NCBI GenBank assembly: GCA_016219185.1
Contig: JACRBZ010000037.1
Location: 1-47,725 of the forward strand
Direction of reading: 5' to 3'
DNA from: Deltaproteobacteria bacterium
Lineage (GTDB): Bacteria; Desulfobacterota; Desulfobacteria; Desulfobacterales; Desulfatirhabdiaceae
Length of the DNA: 47,725 nucleotides
Of the stretch, positions 24,674 through 33,100 are shown piece by piece. A model generated the notes under the pieces. It saw only the letters and a list, made by a program, of their open reading frames with translations. It was not told the DNA's origin and ran no database searches. How positions within the stretch are numbered: position 1 is the stretch's first letter; each line of letters starts with the position of its first letter. A program made the position numbers and the translations under genes.

Positions 24674-26662
24674 ATGAGATACGCAGAGACAGGATACAAT
24701 TTAGAAATTGATTTGGCGACGGGAAACATTGAACGGGTAGAAACCGACCCGAAGATGATGGAAACCCATCTTGGGGGGCTTGGTACCAGCATCAAGATAC
24801 ACTGGGATAGGGTTCCCCCTGAAGTCAAACCTTTTGATCCTGAGAACCTGCTGATATTCAGCACCGGGCTTTTAAACGGCACGCCTGCTTTTAGCGCCAA
24901 CCGTGCTGTTGTTACCTTTGTTTCTCCTCAGTCGGATTTATTGGCATATCCCATGATGGGAGGGTTTTGGTCGGCGGAATTGAAATATGCCGGTTATGAC
25001 AAGGTGATCTTTCGCAACAAGTCCCCCAAGTGGGTCTATTTATGGATAAACAACGACAAAGTGGAACTGCGTGATGCCTCTCATTTGCAGGGTAGAGGCG
25101 CTCTTGAAACGCAGGACCTTATTCGGAAGGAGTTGAAAGAGCCGAAAGCCCAGGTGGCTGCCATCGGCCTTGCCGGCGAGAATCGGGTCTTCACGGCTTC
25201 CATCGAGCAGTCCAGGTCGAGCGCCAGCAGGCTCGGCGGAGGTGCTGTTATGGGAGATAAGATGGTAAAGGCCATAGCGGTACGCGGGACCAAGGATGTC
25301 AATCTTGCCCGAGGGGAAGAGTTCATGGAGCACATGAAGGGTGTAACGGAATACATCAATTTCCGAAACGCAAATCCCATTAAGGACGTCATGACCATTT
25401 TATCCGGGATTGGCTCACCCCAGGAAATGGTGCATACTGATGAGAAGTGGCACACGGAAAATTTTGCCTGGGGCAATGCCCGCACTCGAAGAAGAGACTT
25501 CTGGACCAAGGAAAACGAAGCGAATTGGACCAGCACTCAAAAAGGCGCGGTGAAGCGGTTAATAAGCTGCATGAACTGTCCGCAGCATTGCGGGGCATTG
25601 GTTTCTCACGGGGGCGGTCCATACTACATGATGAAATGTTTCGGGAAACTGACCTATTCAATGGCGGCTTATGTAGATGATCTGGGTTTTAATTTCAGAA
25701 TCCTTCAAAAGGCTACGGAATATGGAGTGGACTCATTCTCGACCCCGCAAATTCTGGCCTTCGCCGTTGAGCTCTACGAAGCCGGTATTTTGACCGACAA
25801 AGACTTTGAAGGGACGTCCACTTATGAAGCAAGTCCGACCGATAAAGAGGGAAGATTCTTCTGGCTGCTTGACAGAGTGGCTCGGCGGGAGGGAATCGGA
25901 GATGTCCTGGCTGACGGCGTTTATTTTGCGGCCCGAAAGATCGGCAATGGTGCGGAAGCGTTTGATCACAATACGATCAAGAAACATGAGCAACTCCCTC
26001 TGAAACTGGGCATGATGGATCCCCTCTATTACCTCATGTATTCCACCAACGAGAAGATAAGCATTACCCAAATCGAAGGGCAATGGCCCCAGACGCCTTT
26101 CCCCACGAAAGAGCAACGGGAGGATTTCGTAAGGGATTGGCCCCAGCTTCCCGATGATCATTTTAAGCAATACTTGCTGGACTGGGAGTTGCGCGGAGAA
26201 AACTCAAATCCATACTACCCGACGCCTGACATGGCCGCTGAAATCGTGGATTGGATGGAGATGTTGCACAACATCGATGATGCCTGTTGTATTTGCTGCG
26301 GTATGTCATCGTTTTGCCTGAAGCCCCCCTATCATATACACAATTACCCGAAAATAATTTCGGCAGCGTCCGGGTTGGACCTGGATGAAGGCAAATTAAA
26401 GAAAATAGTCAATAGGAATCGAAACCTGCACAGAGCGTATAATAACAGAAGAGGCATGACGCGGGCGGATGAGAAGCCGCCTGAAGACCATTGGAAAAGG
26501 AGATTTCCCGAACACGAAGAACTGCTCTTGTCCACGTACTACAAATTCAAGGGATGGAACATGGACGGTGTTCCCACGAGAGAAAAACTTGAGGAACTGG
26601 ATCTGGGTTATGTCGCCGACGACTTGGAGAAGAGGGGGATTTTAAAACATGGCCAAGATTAA
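24674..26662 (+). CDS. bamB: BamB2, second class II aryl-CoA reductase catalytic subunit
   Basis: This 662-residue BamB paralogue begins MRYAETGYNLEIDLATGNIE at ATG 24674 after GGAG. The [4Fe-4S] motif CMNCPQHC and late Cys are kept, as are WHTENFAWGNAR and KPPYHIHNYPKII. Differences from BamB1 cluster near cofactor and substrate segments: TGLLNGTPAFSANRAVV against TGLLCCTPAPGANRTIV, CCICCGMSSFCLKPP against LGMCAGLSSFPLKPP, SHGGGPYYMMKC against SLPGMPNYMMKC, and a short insertion STYEAS near residue 380. BamB1 is nearer to the known benzoyl-CoA enzyme as I remember it, so BamB2 may use another aryl-CoA or be a condition-specific isoenzyme. The overlap with bamC2 is 14 bases. Confidence 0.92.
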   Translation: MRYAETGYNLEIDLATGNIERVETDPKMMETHLGGLGTSIKIHWDRVPPEVKPFDPENLLIFSTGLLNGTPAFSANRAVVTFVSPQSDLLAYPMMGGFWSAELKYAGYDKVIFRNKSPKWVYLWINNDKVELRDASHLQGRGALETQDLIRKELKEPKAQVAAIGLAGENRVFTASIEQSRSSASRLGGGAVMGDKMVKAIAVRGTKDVNLARGEEFMEHMKGVTEYINFRNANPIKDVMTILSGIGSPQEMVHTDEKWHTENFAWGNARTRRRDFWTKENEANWTSTQKGAVKRLISCMNCPQHCGALVSHGGGPYYMMKCFGKLTYSMAAYVDDLGFNFRILQKATEYGVDSFSTPQILAFAVELYEAGILTDKDFEGTSTYEASPTDKEGRFFWLLDRVARREGIGDVLADGVYFAARKIGNGAEAFDHNTIKKHEQLPLKLGMMDPLYYLMYSTNEKISITQIEGQWPQTPFPTKEQREDFVRDWPQLPDDHFKQYLLDWELRGENSNPYYPTPDMAAEIVDWMEMLHNIDDACCICCGMSSFCLKPPYHIHNYPKIISAASGLDLDEGKLKKIVNRNRNLHRAYNNRRGMTRADEKPPEDHWKRRFPEHEELLLSTYYKFKGWNMDGVPTREKLEELDLGYVADDLEKRGILKHGQD

Positions 26663-27179
26663 GAAGAAAATCAAAACAATCAAGATCGATGCGGATAAGT
26701 GCAATGGCTGTCGGGGATGTGAGATCATCTGCTCCGCCTATCACGCAACCCCGAAATACAGCAGCAACAATCCGGCAAGGTCTCGCATTCAGATCATCAC
26801 CAACCGCCTGGAAAACAAATGGCTTCCGGTATTTGCGGGTGAATATGCGCCGGCCGAATGCATGGGCAGAGATAAATATGTGATAGACGGAAAGGAATAC
26901 GCTGAGTGTGATTTCTGCAGGGCTATCTGCCCATCCAGGGACTTATTCAAAGAACCCGATTCAGGTCTTCCTCTCAAGTGCGATATGTGTGAAGGCGCGG
27001 AAACGCCGAAGTGCGTTGAGTGGTGCCTCAATGATGTCCTGATTTACGAAGAAAGAGAAGAGGAAGTAGAGGAAGAGGTGAAGTTGGAGGACATTGAGTT
27101 CGGGCTGGCATCCATGGTGGACAAATTTGGATTAGAGAAGGTAATGGACACCGTTGCCCGAATGTCAAAGAAGGACTAA
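26649..27179 (+). CDS. bamC: BamC2, iron-sulfur electron-transfer subunit
   Basis: This 176-residue protein is the partner of BamB2. Cysteine groups CNGCRGCEIIC, CDFCRAICP and CDMCEGAETPKCVEWC match BamC1 one for one, and the acidic C-terminal helix is kept. ATG 26649 lies inside the bamB2 3' end, so translation is coupled. The ferredoxin part is well conserved against BamC1 (AYHATPKYSSNNPARSRI in both types), pointing to the same electron donor for both reductases. Confidence 0.92.
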   Translation: MAKIKKKIKTIKIDADKCNGCRGCEIICSAYHATPKYSSNNPARSRIQIITNRLENKWLPVFAGEYAPAECMGRDKYVIDGKEYAECDFCRAICPSRDLFKEPDSGLPLKCDMCEGAETPKCVEWCLNDVLIYEEREEEVEEEVKLEDIEFGLASMVDKFGLEKVMDTVARMSKKD

Positions 27180-27199
27180 ATCATTAAGTCAAAAAAAGA

Positions 27200-27570
27200 G
27201 GATTAATAAAGGCAGCGGAAACAGTCGCCCACCTTGGCCAGTCAGAGTTTGATCGGCTCGGTCTTGGGGCTTTTGGCACGGACTGAATAATGCGCAGTAG
27301 TGTCTCAGGATCAGCAACATCGGTAAGATAGGACTTCCCGTCCGCCGCAGTCAACTTCAGTTGGTTACATTTTGTAACCGACTCGCTTCCTTCCTTCTTT
27401 AGCCGGTTCTTCAAGACTTTCCAATAGTTGCGCGCCGTCTGGTAGTCCGGTTGCTGAATCAACGCTGCGATAATGTCCACCACCGAGAAAAACCAGACTT
27501 CCAATTTTTCGTCGTATACCCTGCGGATTTTGAAATTCTCGAATACAGCCAGCGCATTTTCGTTATTCAC
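27200..27570 (-). pseudogene. BRO/antirepressor-type protein remnant
   Basis: From GTG 27570 (after GGAGG) the frame encodes NNENALAVFENFKIRRVYDE, WFFSVVDIIAALIQQPDYQT, LKLTAADGKSYLTDVAD, a BRO-N-type domain common in phage and mobile DNA. After RIIQSVP the frame breaks: the family sequence SPKxEPIKLWLAKVG continues in another frame with TGA in place of Trp. The C-terminal part is lost. It is on the strand opposite the bam genes and lies directly downstream of a methylase remnant. Confidence 0.65.
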
Positions 27571-27573
27571 GAT

Positions 27574-27828
27574 CTACCTCCATCGGGCGGATATGGATTC
27601 AATGAAGACGATTTCGCCTTTGGTCAGCCCATAGCGCGTGTATAGTTTATCATCCGTCCATTGGCTCGTCCATTTCTGGGTTGGCACGAAGGTGTAGACC
27701 TTTCGCAATGTGTCTTGCGATGGTTTGTGTAGAAGAATGAGGATGCGCAATTCCGAAGAAATCTTACTAAATTCCTTTACGCCGTTTATCATGATCAAGA
27801 ATTGTGTGAGGTGTCCCCGGAACTCCAA
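27574..27828 (-). pseudogene. C-terminal remnant of a DNA methylase or restriction enzyme
   Basis: The frame ends with FVPTQKWTSQWTDDKLYTRY and GLTKGEIVFIES, a tail seen in Eco57I-like and related adenine-specific methylases (WTDEKLYxKYGLTxEEIxFIES). Only the last 60 or so residues are recognisable and nothing upstream in this frame resembles a methylase core. With the BRO remnant it marks a decayed mobile or defence insertion between bamC2 and hdrA. Family assignment is from memory of the tail motif. Confidence 0.5.
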
Positions 27829-28256
27829 TGGTTTTGTGCACCCATAGCGCTGTTTTGAGACCCAAAATTCAAACTATAGACAACGAAAAGTCCCCGAAGC
27901 TCTATTCCATTAAAAGCGAAATCAGATATGACGGCCAATCGCAAGCCCGTCCTTTTATGATCCGGAACAAAATGTCGATTCAAGCTTGCCATTGATTTTT
28001 CTTAAATGGTCATTTTTACGGTCAAAAACAAGGTTATAGCCCCAATAAATGGCTTTATTATACATGATAATTATATATTATCAGAATGTTAACTTGGTCC
28101 GACCCAATACCCCGCAATACCCTCACGGGGATGCCGGGAACCTCGGAAACCCTCTCGATAAGCTTTTCCTTGAAGACTATTTATATATATTTAACTATTA
28201 AGAAGTCCGTAGCGATGCATCCCGGCAAACCGGCATGATTTCCGCCAAGTTTTTTC
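27829..28256. other. AT-rich intergenic stretch without genes
   Basis: No supported gene. A perfect 7-bp hairpin TGATAAT/ATTATCA is at 28065-28083, and a CCCCG/CGGGG pair surrounds 28112-28128. It ends at the hdrA promoter. Confidence 0.5.
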
Positions 28257-28308
28257 TTGACAAATCCCAGGAAACTTTCTATAGCTATATCATAGTTATT
28301 TTGTAGCC
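28257..28308 (+). promoter_or_regulatory. hdrA promoter D with 11-bp-spaced half-sites
   Basis: TTGACA (28257-28262), 17-base spacer, TATAGC (28280-28285). Half-sites TAGCTA (28282), TAGTTA (28293) and TAGCC (28304) are 11 bases apart, the first overlapping the -10 as in promoter A. This ties the hdrA operon to both bam operons. Confidence 0.7.
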
Positions 28309-28414
28309 GTGAATGACCCGGGTGATCGATAGCGGCACCGGGCTGCGGCGACCCGAGCTCAACGCCAGATCGACCCGCTCAATGAGGCCGAGCCGGCGCT
28401 TGGAACCATTCTCA

Positions 28415-28485
28415 GGCCGAACCACGTCCAGCCCCGACGGGCTGGAAAATGGCTTTCTATGGAACGATTGATCCGTGGTTCGGCC
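28415..28485 (+). other. Nested stem-loop element in the hdrA leader
   Basis: GGCCGAACCACG (28415-28426) is the exact reverse complement of CGTGGTTCGGCC (28474-28485). Inside, CCAGCCC/GGGCTGG (28428-28434 with 28439-28445) makes a second stem with loop CGAC. The structure lies 29 bases before the hdrA start, in GC-rich sequence unlike its surroundings. It could be an RNA control element or the end of an old insertion. Confidence 0.5.
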
Positions 28486-28513
28486 TTGCATCCAATGACG
28501 AGGTAATCGAAAA

Positions 28514-31500
28514 GTGGGAAACGAACTGATACCAGAATCCGTTTTGCAGCAACGCTTCAACCAATTGGGAAACCGCAATTATGCCGATGTGCTGGTTGTC
28601 GGCGGCGGGATCAGCGGCATTCAGGCGTCCTTGGATCTTGCCACCGCCGGTTTCAAGGTCTGTTTAGTGGAAAAAGCCCCGAGCATCGGCGGCCACATGG
28701 CCCAACTGGACAAAACCTTTCCGACCAACGACTGTTCCATGTGAATCTTGGCTCCCAAACTGGTCGAGGTCGGCCGGCATCCAAACATTGAAGTGCTTTC
28801 CTATACAGAAGTGAAAAGCGTTGAGGGGGAGGCGGGGAATTTTACCGTATTACTCAACAAGAAACCCAGATATATCAAAGAGGACAAATGCACAGGATGT
28901 AATACCTGCGTTGAATATTGTCCTGTAAATTTTCCCGACCCATATAATCAGGAAATATCGCCGAACAAAGCGGTTCATATTTATTTCGCACAGGCCATTC
29001 CTCTGGTAGCCTATATTGACGAAAGCTGTCTGTATTTGAAGGAGGAAAAATGCCGTATTTGCGAGAATGTATGTAAAAATAATGCGATTGATTTAAAGCA
29101 GGAAACCGAGAGAATCGAAATAAACGTAGGCGCAATCATCCTTGCTTTAGGCATCGAACCATATGATGCCAGGCTGAAAGCAGAATACCGTTACGGTCAA
29201 TACGGCAATGTTGTTACCAGTATGGATTATGAGCGTCTGCTGTGTTCAACCGGGCCGTATGGCGGTGAAATACTGCGAAAAACCGATCTGAAACACCCGC
29301 ATAAAATCGCATGGATTTCGTGTGTCGGATCCAGGCAGGCAGCAGAAGGCGCAAACAGCTATTGCTCCGGTGTTTGCTGTACTTACGCCCAAAAACAGGT
29401 GATCCTTACAAAAGATCATGACGCTGAAGCCGAATGCGTAATATTCCATAACGATATACGTTCCTTCGGAAAGGATTTTGAGCGGTTCTATCAAAGGACT
29501 GAAAATCTTCCGAGTGTTCGATTTGTTAAAAGCTATGTAACCATAGGAAAGGAATTTCCTGAGACCAGGAATGTCACCATTAAATACTGGACGCCTGAAG
29601 ATGGCATCACCGAAGAATCCTTTGATATGGTGGTATTGAGTGTGGGATTGACTCCTCCTGTAAATGTGAAAAACATCGCAAATACATTCGGCATCGAACT
29701 CAACAATCATGATTTTGCAAAGTTGGACACTGCCAATCCCATGCAGACGACCAGGCCGGGTATTTTTGTCAGCGGGGGCTTGCAGGGCCCACTGGATATT
29801 CCGGAATCCGTATTCAGTGCCAGCGGTGCCAGTTCGCAGATTGGCGAACTGCTGAATTTCAGACGTGGTAAGCTTTCCAAGGAAAGAATCTATCCGGAAG
29901 AAAAGGATGTATACAAAGAAGAACCGAGAATCGGGGTTTTTGTTTGTCACTGCGGAGCCAATATCAGCAGGGTTGTCAATGTTCCCGATACGGTTGAATA
30001 CTGTAAGACGTTGCCATATGTCGTTCATTCTCAACAGCAGATTTTCTCATGCGCAACAAACTCTGCTAAAGAGATAACGGATATGATAAAGGAAAAGGGA
30101 TTAAATCGGGTAGTTGTGGCTGCGTGCTCACCGAGAACCCTTGAACCGTTGTTTAGAGATACGCTTCGTGAGGCCGGAATTAATCAATACTATCTGGAAA
30201 TGGCGAATATCAGAGAGCATGATTCCTGGGTGCATTCGAAAGAGATGGACCATGCCCTGGCCAAGGCAAAAGATATTATCAGGATGTCAGTGGCCAGGGT
30301 CGCCCAGCTTGAGCCATTACAGGAGTACGATTTGCCGGTAAACAAAGCGGCGCTGATTGTTGGGGGCGGTGTTGCCGGCATGACAACGGCGCTTTCCATC
30401 GCCAATCAGAAACACGAAGTTTATCTTATTGAAAAAGAAAAAGACCTTGGCGGTACAGCACGAAATATACATTCAACTTTGGATGGCATGGATGTTCAGG
30501 CTTACTTGCATGAGTTGATTCGAAAAATATATGCGCATCCATTGATCCATGTATATCATAAAGCAACGATTACCCGGGCTGATGGTTACATTGGTAATTT
30601 CGTAACCACGGTAAAATCCGACAGAGGTGAAACAGCGATAAAGCACGGTGCAGCGGTTCTTGCAATCGGCGCCGATGTTTACACGCCGACTGAATATCTG
30701 TATGGCCAGCACGAGGCGGTAGTAACCCAGCTTGAACTGGAAGACAGGATCGCCAAAAGAGATCAGAAGGTTGTCAATGCCCGGAATCTGGTAATGATTC
30801 AGTGCGTCGGATGCAGAAATAAAGATAGAAATTACTGCAGTCGCGTCTGTTGCAGTGAATCCGTAAAAAATGCGCTTGAGTTGAAAAAGAGTAATCCGAA
30901 GATGAATATATATGTTCTGTATCGAGACATTCGGACATATGGATTCAACGAGGATTATTACAGGGAGGCAAGGGGCAAGTCGGTAAGGTTCATCCGCTAC
31001 ATACCGGAAGAACAACCCGTGGTTGAAGCAACGGGCAGCGGATCCCTGAGAGTTACCGTAACGGATCAAACCTTACAAAAAAAGGTATCCATAGATGCCG
31101 ATGTACTTTCCTTGGCTGCTGCGGTTATTCCCTCGAAGTCAACCAAAGAAATTGCCGGATTATTCAAGGTCACCCTGAGCCCTGACGGTTATTTTAAAGA
31201 GGCCCATGTAAAGCTGCGTCCGGTAGACTTTGCGACCGATGGCGTTTATGTGTGCGGCATGGCGCATTATCCTAAATTTATACAAGAAACAATCAATCAG
31301 GCCTATGGGGCCGCAGGTAGAGTGCTGGCGCTGCTATCTCATGACCTTGTAACAGCATCCGGGTCCGTATGTGTAATAAACGAAAAGGCGTGCATGGGCT
31401 GCGGGGCATGTGTTGAGGTGTGTAATTATGGTGCTCTGAATCTTAAGGATAGCAAACAGGGGAAAAAGGCAACCATCAACCCTGTTCTTTGTAAAGGCGA

Positions 31501-31633
31501 CGGCCTTTGCAATACAATGTGCCCAACGGGTGCAATTTCGCTCAAGCATTTTACAGATGCGGAGATCATTTCAGAAATTGATGCGTTGACCAATGGAGAG
31601 CAGGGGGCTGTAAAACAAAGTGCTGCGGCATAG
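28514..31633 (+). CDS. hdrA: HdrA (BamE-like) flavoprotein with selenocysteine at residue 77
   Basis: Read as one gene of 1039 residues through an in-frame TGA at 28742-28744. The text around it is [20 protein letters not shown]; HdrA proteins have Cys there, so UGA encodes selenocysteine. Domains: N-terminal FAD fold ([16 protein letters not shown]), ferredoxin motifs [12 protein letters not shown] and CRICENVC (about 125-195), HdrA core ([21 protein letters not shown]), a second HdrA-like half from about 470 with [18 protein letters not shown] (about 613) and [17 protein letters not shown], and a C-terminal two-cluster ferredoxin ([23 protein letters not shown]). HdrA carries the FAD that bifurcates electrons; BamE of the benzoyl-CoA reductase complex is of this type. 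Start GTG 28514 is the only option after an in-frame stop at 28496. Confidence 0.93.
28748..28777 (+). promoter_or_regulatory. Candidate SECIS hairpin in hdrA
   Basis: Three bases after the UGA, TTGGCT (28748-28753) pairs with GGCCGG (28772-28777), with G-U pairs, and CC/GG extends the stem. The apical loop contains GGTC (28762-28765), like the SelB-binding loop of E. coli fdhF. Bacterial SECIS elements sit in the coding region immediately after UGA. Folding was done by eye. Confidence 0.5.
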
Positions 31634-31690
31634 ATGAGCACAAGTTACAGCAGTTCATAAATTTGATACATAACCATGAAAGCGGATACG

Positions 31691-32533
31691 ATGAGTACAG
31701 ACCATAAATTTAAGCCGAAAATATTGGGTTTTGCATGCAATTGGTGAGCATACGGCGCTGCTGACCTGGCTGGAGTTTCCAGACTACAATATGCAACCGA
31801 TATGAGAATTCTCCGAGTTATGTGTTCCGGGAGAGTTGACATGGCACATGTACTCAGAGCGTTTTCCAATGGAATGGACGGCGTATTTATTGGCGCCTGC
31901 CATTTGGATGAATGTAATTATGTAACGCACGGCAATTTTATTGCCAAGAACATGGTGCTTCTGTTCAAGAAGATCATGGAACACATCGGACTTCATCCGG
32001 AACGATTAAGAATGCAGTTCATGTCCGGTGCGGAAGCCAATGTGTTTGTTGAATCAACAAACAGCTTTATAAAAACAATCAAGGAATTGGGCCCTCTCGG
32101 TAAAAATGAGGGATTGGATGAGAAGGAGATTCGGTCAAAACTGGCACAGGTTGAAAAACTGGTTCCTTACATAAAGATCACGACAAAAGAGAAGCTAAAG
32201 AAACGATTGAATCAGGATGAATATGAAGGCTATTTTACCAGAGATGAGATAGCCAAACTATTTGATGAAGCGCCGTCATATTATATTCAACCTGATAAGT
32301 GTCAGGCATGTATGACTTGTGCCAGAAGATGCCCGGTTGAAGCGATCATCAGCGCAAAGAAGGAAGTACATGTCATTGATCAGGAAAAGTGTATAAAATG
32401 CGGAACTTGTATCGAAGTCTGCCCGGCGAACTTTTCGGCAATAACAAAAATTGTCGGACATCCCGTTCCTCCGCCTCCTCCTGAAGGGCAAAGAGCCATT
32501 GTCAAGAAGAGTAAAGAAAAGGAGGCCGCCTGA
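31691..32533 (+). CDS. mvhD: MvhD (BamF-like) with selenocysteine at residue 19, fused to ferredoxin
   Basis: Read as one 280-residue gene through TGA 31745-31747. The text is KPKILGFACNW-U-AYGAADLAGVS; MvhD/FrhD proteins have CNWC here, so UGA replaces the second Cys. Residues 1-140 are the MvhD [2Fe-2S] domain (RVMCSGRVD, GVFIGACHLDECNYV, NFIAKNMV). The C-terminal part adds CQACMTCARRCP (about 204) and CIKCGTCIEVCP, a two-cluster ferredoxin. MvhD links hydrogenase or another donor to HdrA; BamF of the Geobacter complex is of this family. ATG 31691 is taken as start; ATG 31676 is in frame too. A caller stopping at TGA would start falsely at 31802. It lies 57 bases after hdrA and 3 before hdrC. 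Confidence 0.92.
31770..31782 (+). promoter_or_regulatory. Possible SECIS hairpin in mvhD
   Basis: CTGGA/TCCAG forms a 5-bp stem with loop GTT, 22 bases after the UGA, within the usual distance for a bacterial SECIS. The loop lacks the GGTC seen in hdrA, so support is weaker. Confidence 0.35.
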
Positions 32534-32536
32534 ACC

Positions 32537-33100
32537 ATGACTGAAGCAGCGATCAATTTGGATGAAAGCAGCCTTAAGCTCACGGATCTCGTCTCTGCGG
32601 TGGGAGGAGTGGATGTCAGCTACTGCTACCAATGTGGCAAATGTGCTACGGGTTGTCCTGTTGCATATGAAATGGATCTTGTGCCGACACAGCTTATTCA
32701 TGCAATTCAGCTGGGGTTGACAGATCTCGTTTACAAGAGCAAAACGATGTGGTTGTGCGCCGGATGCCTGACCTGCACGACACGTTGTCCTCAGGAGATC
32801 GATATTGCCGAGGCTTTGAGCACGATTAAAATTCTGATGACTCGCGAGGGAGGGACGCCGCAGGTTCCGGATGTACTGAAGTTCAACCGGAGTTTTGTTC
32901 AGAATCTGAATTGGTTCGGGCGTATTTATGAATTGGGCATGGTTGGCATGCTTAAACTAAGGACGGGGAAATTTACACAGGACATGGCAATGGGAATGAA
33001 GATGCTCAAGAAAGACAAGTTCCATCTCATTCCCAGAATTCGAGGCGGCAGCGCTGTGCACCAAATATTCAAACGCGTGAAAAAGCAGGAAAAGCCATGA
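32537..33100 (+). CDS. hdrC: HdrC-like iron-sulfur protein
   Basis: This 187-residue protein carries two [4Fe-4S] motifs, CYQCGKCATGCP (about 32) and CAGCLTCTTRCP (about 76), as in HdrC, which passes electrons from HdrA to HdrB. The C-terminal part is helical and basic. It starts 3 bases after mvhD and overlaps hdrB by ATGA (33097-33100), so the four genes form one operon. Confidence 0.93.
   Translation: MTEAAINLDESSLKLTDLVSAVGGVDVSYCYQCGKCATGCPVAYEMDLVPTQLIHAIQLGLTDLVYKSKTMWLCAGCLTCTTRCPQEIDIAEALSTIKILMTREGGTPQVPDVLKFNRSFVQNLNWFGRIYELGMVGMLKLRTGKFTQDMAMGMKMLKKDKFHLIPRIRGGSAVHQIFKRVKKQEKP

Noticed and set aside
16702..26662. BamB proteins as aldehyde:ferredoxin oxidoreductases
   Set aside because: They share the AOR fold, but signature stretches and the BamC partner match class II aryl-CoA reductases.
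28514..28744. A separate 76-residue protein ending at TGA before hdrA
   Set aside because: The text on both sides of the TGA is continuous HdrA sequence with Cys expected at that codon, so selenocysteine read-through explains it better than two genes.
31802..32533. MvhD starting at ATG 31802
   Set aside because: The first 37 residues of the MvhD domain, including CNW-U, lie upstream in the same frame; the later start would cut the [2Fe-2S] domain.
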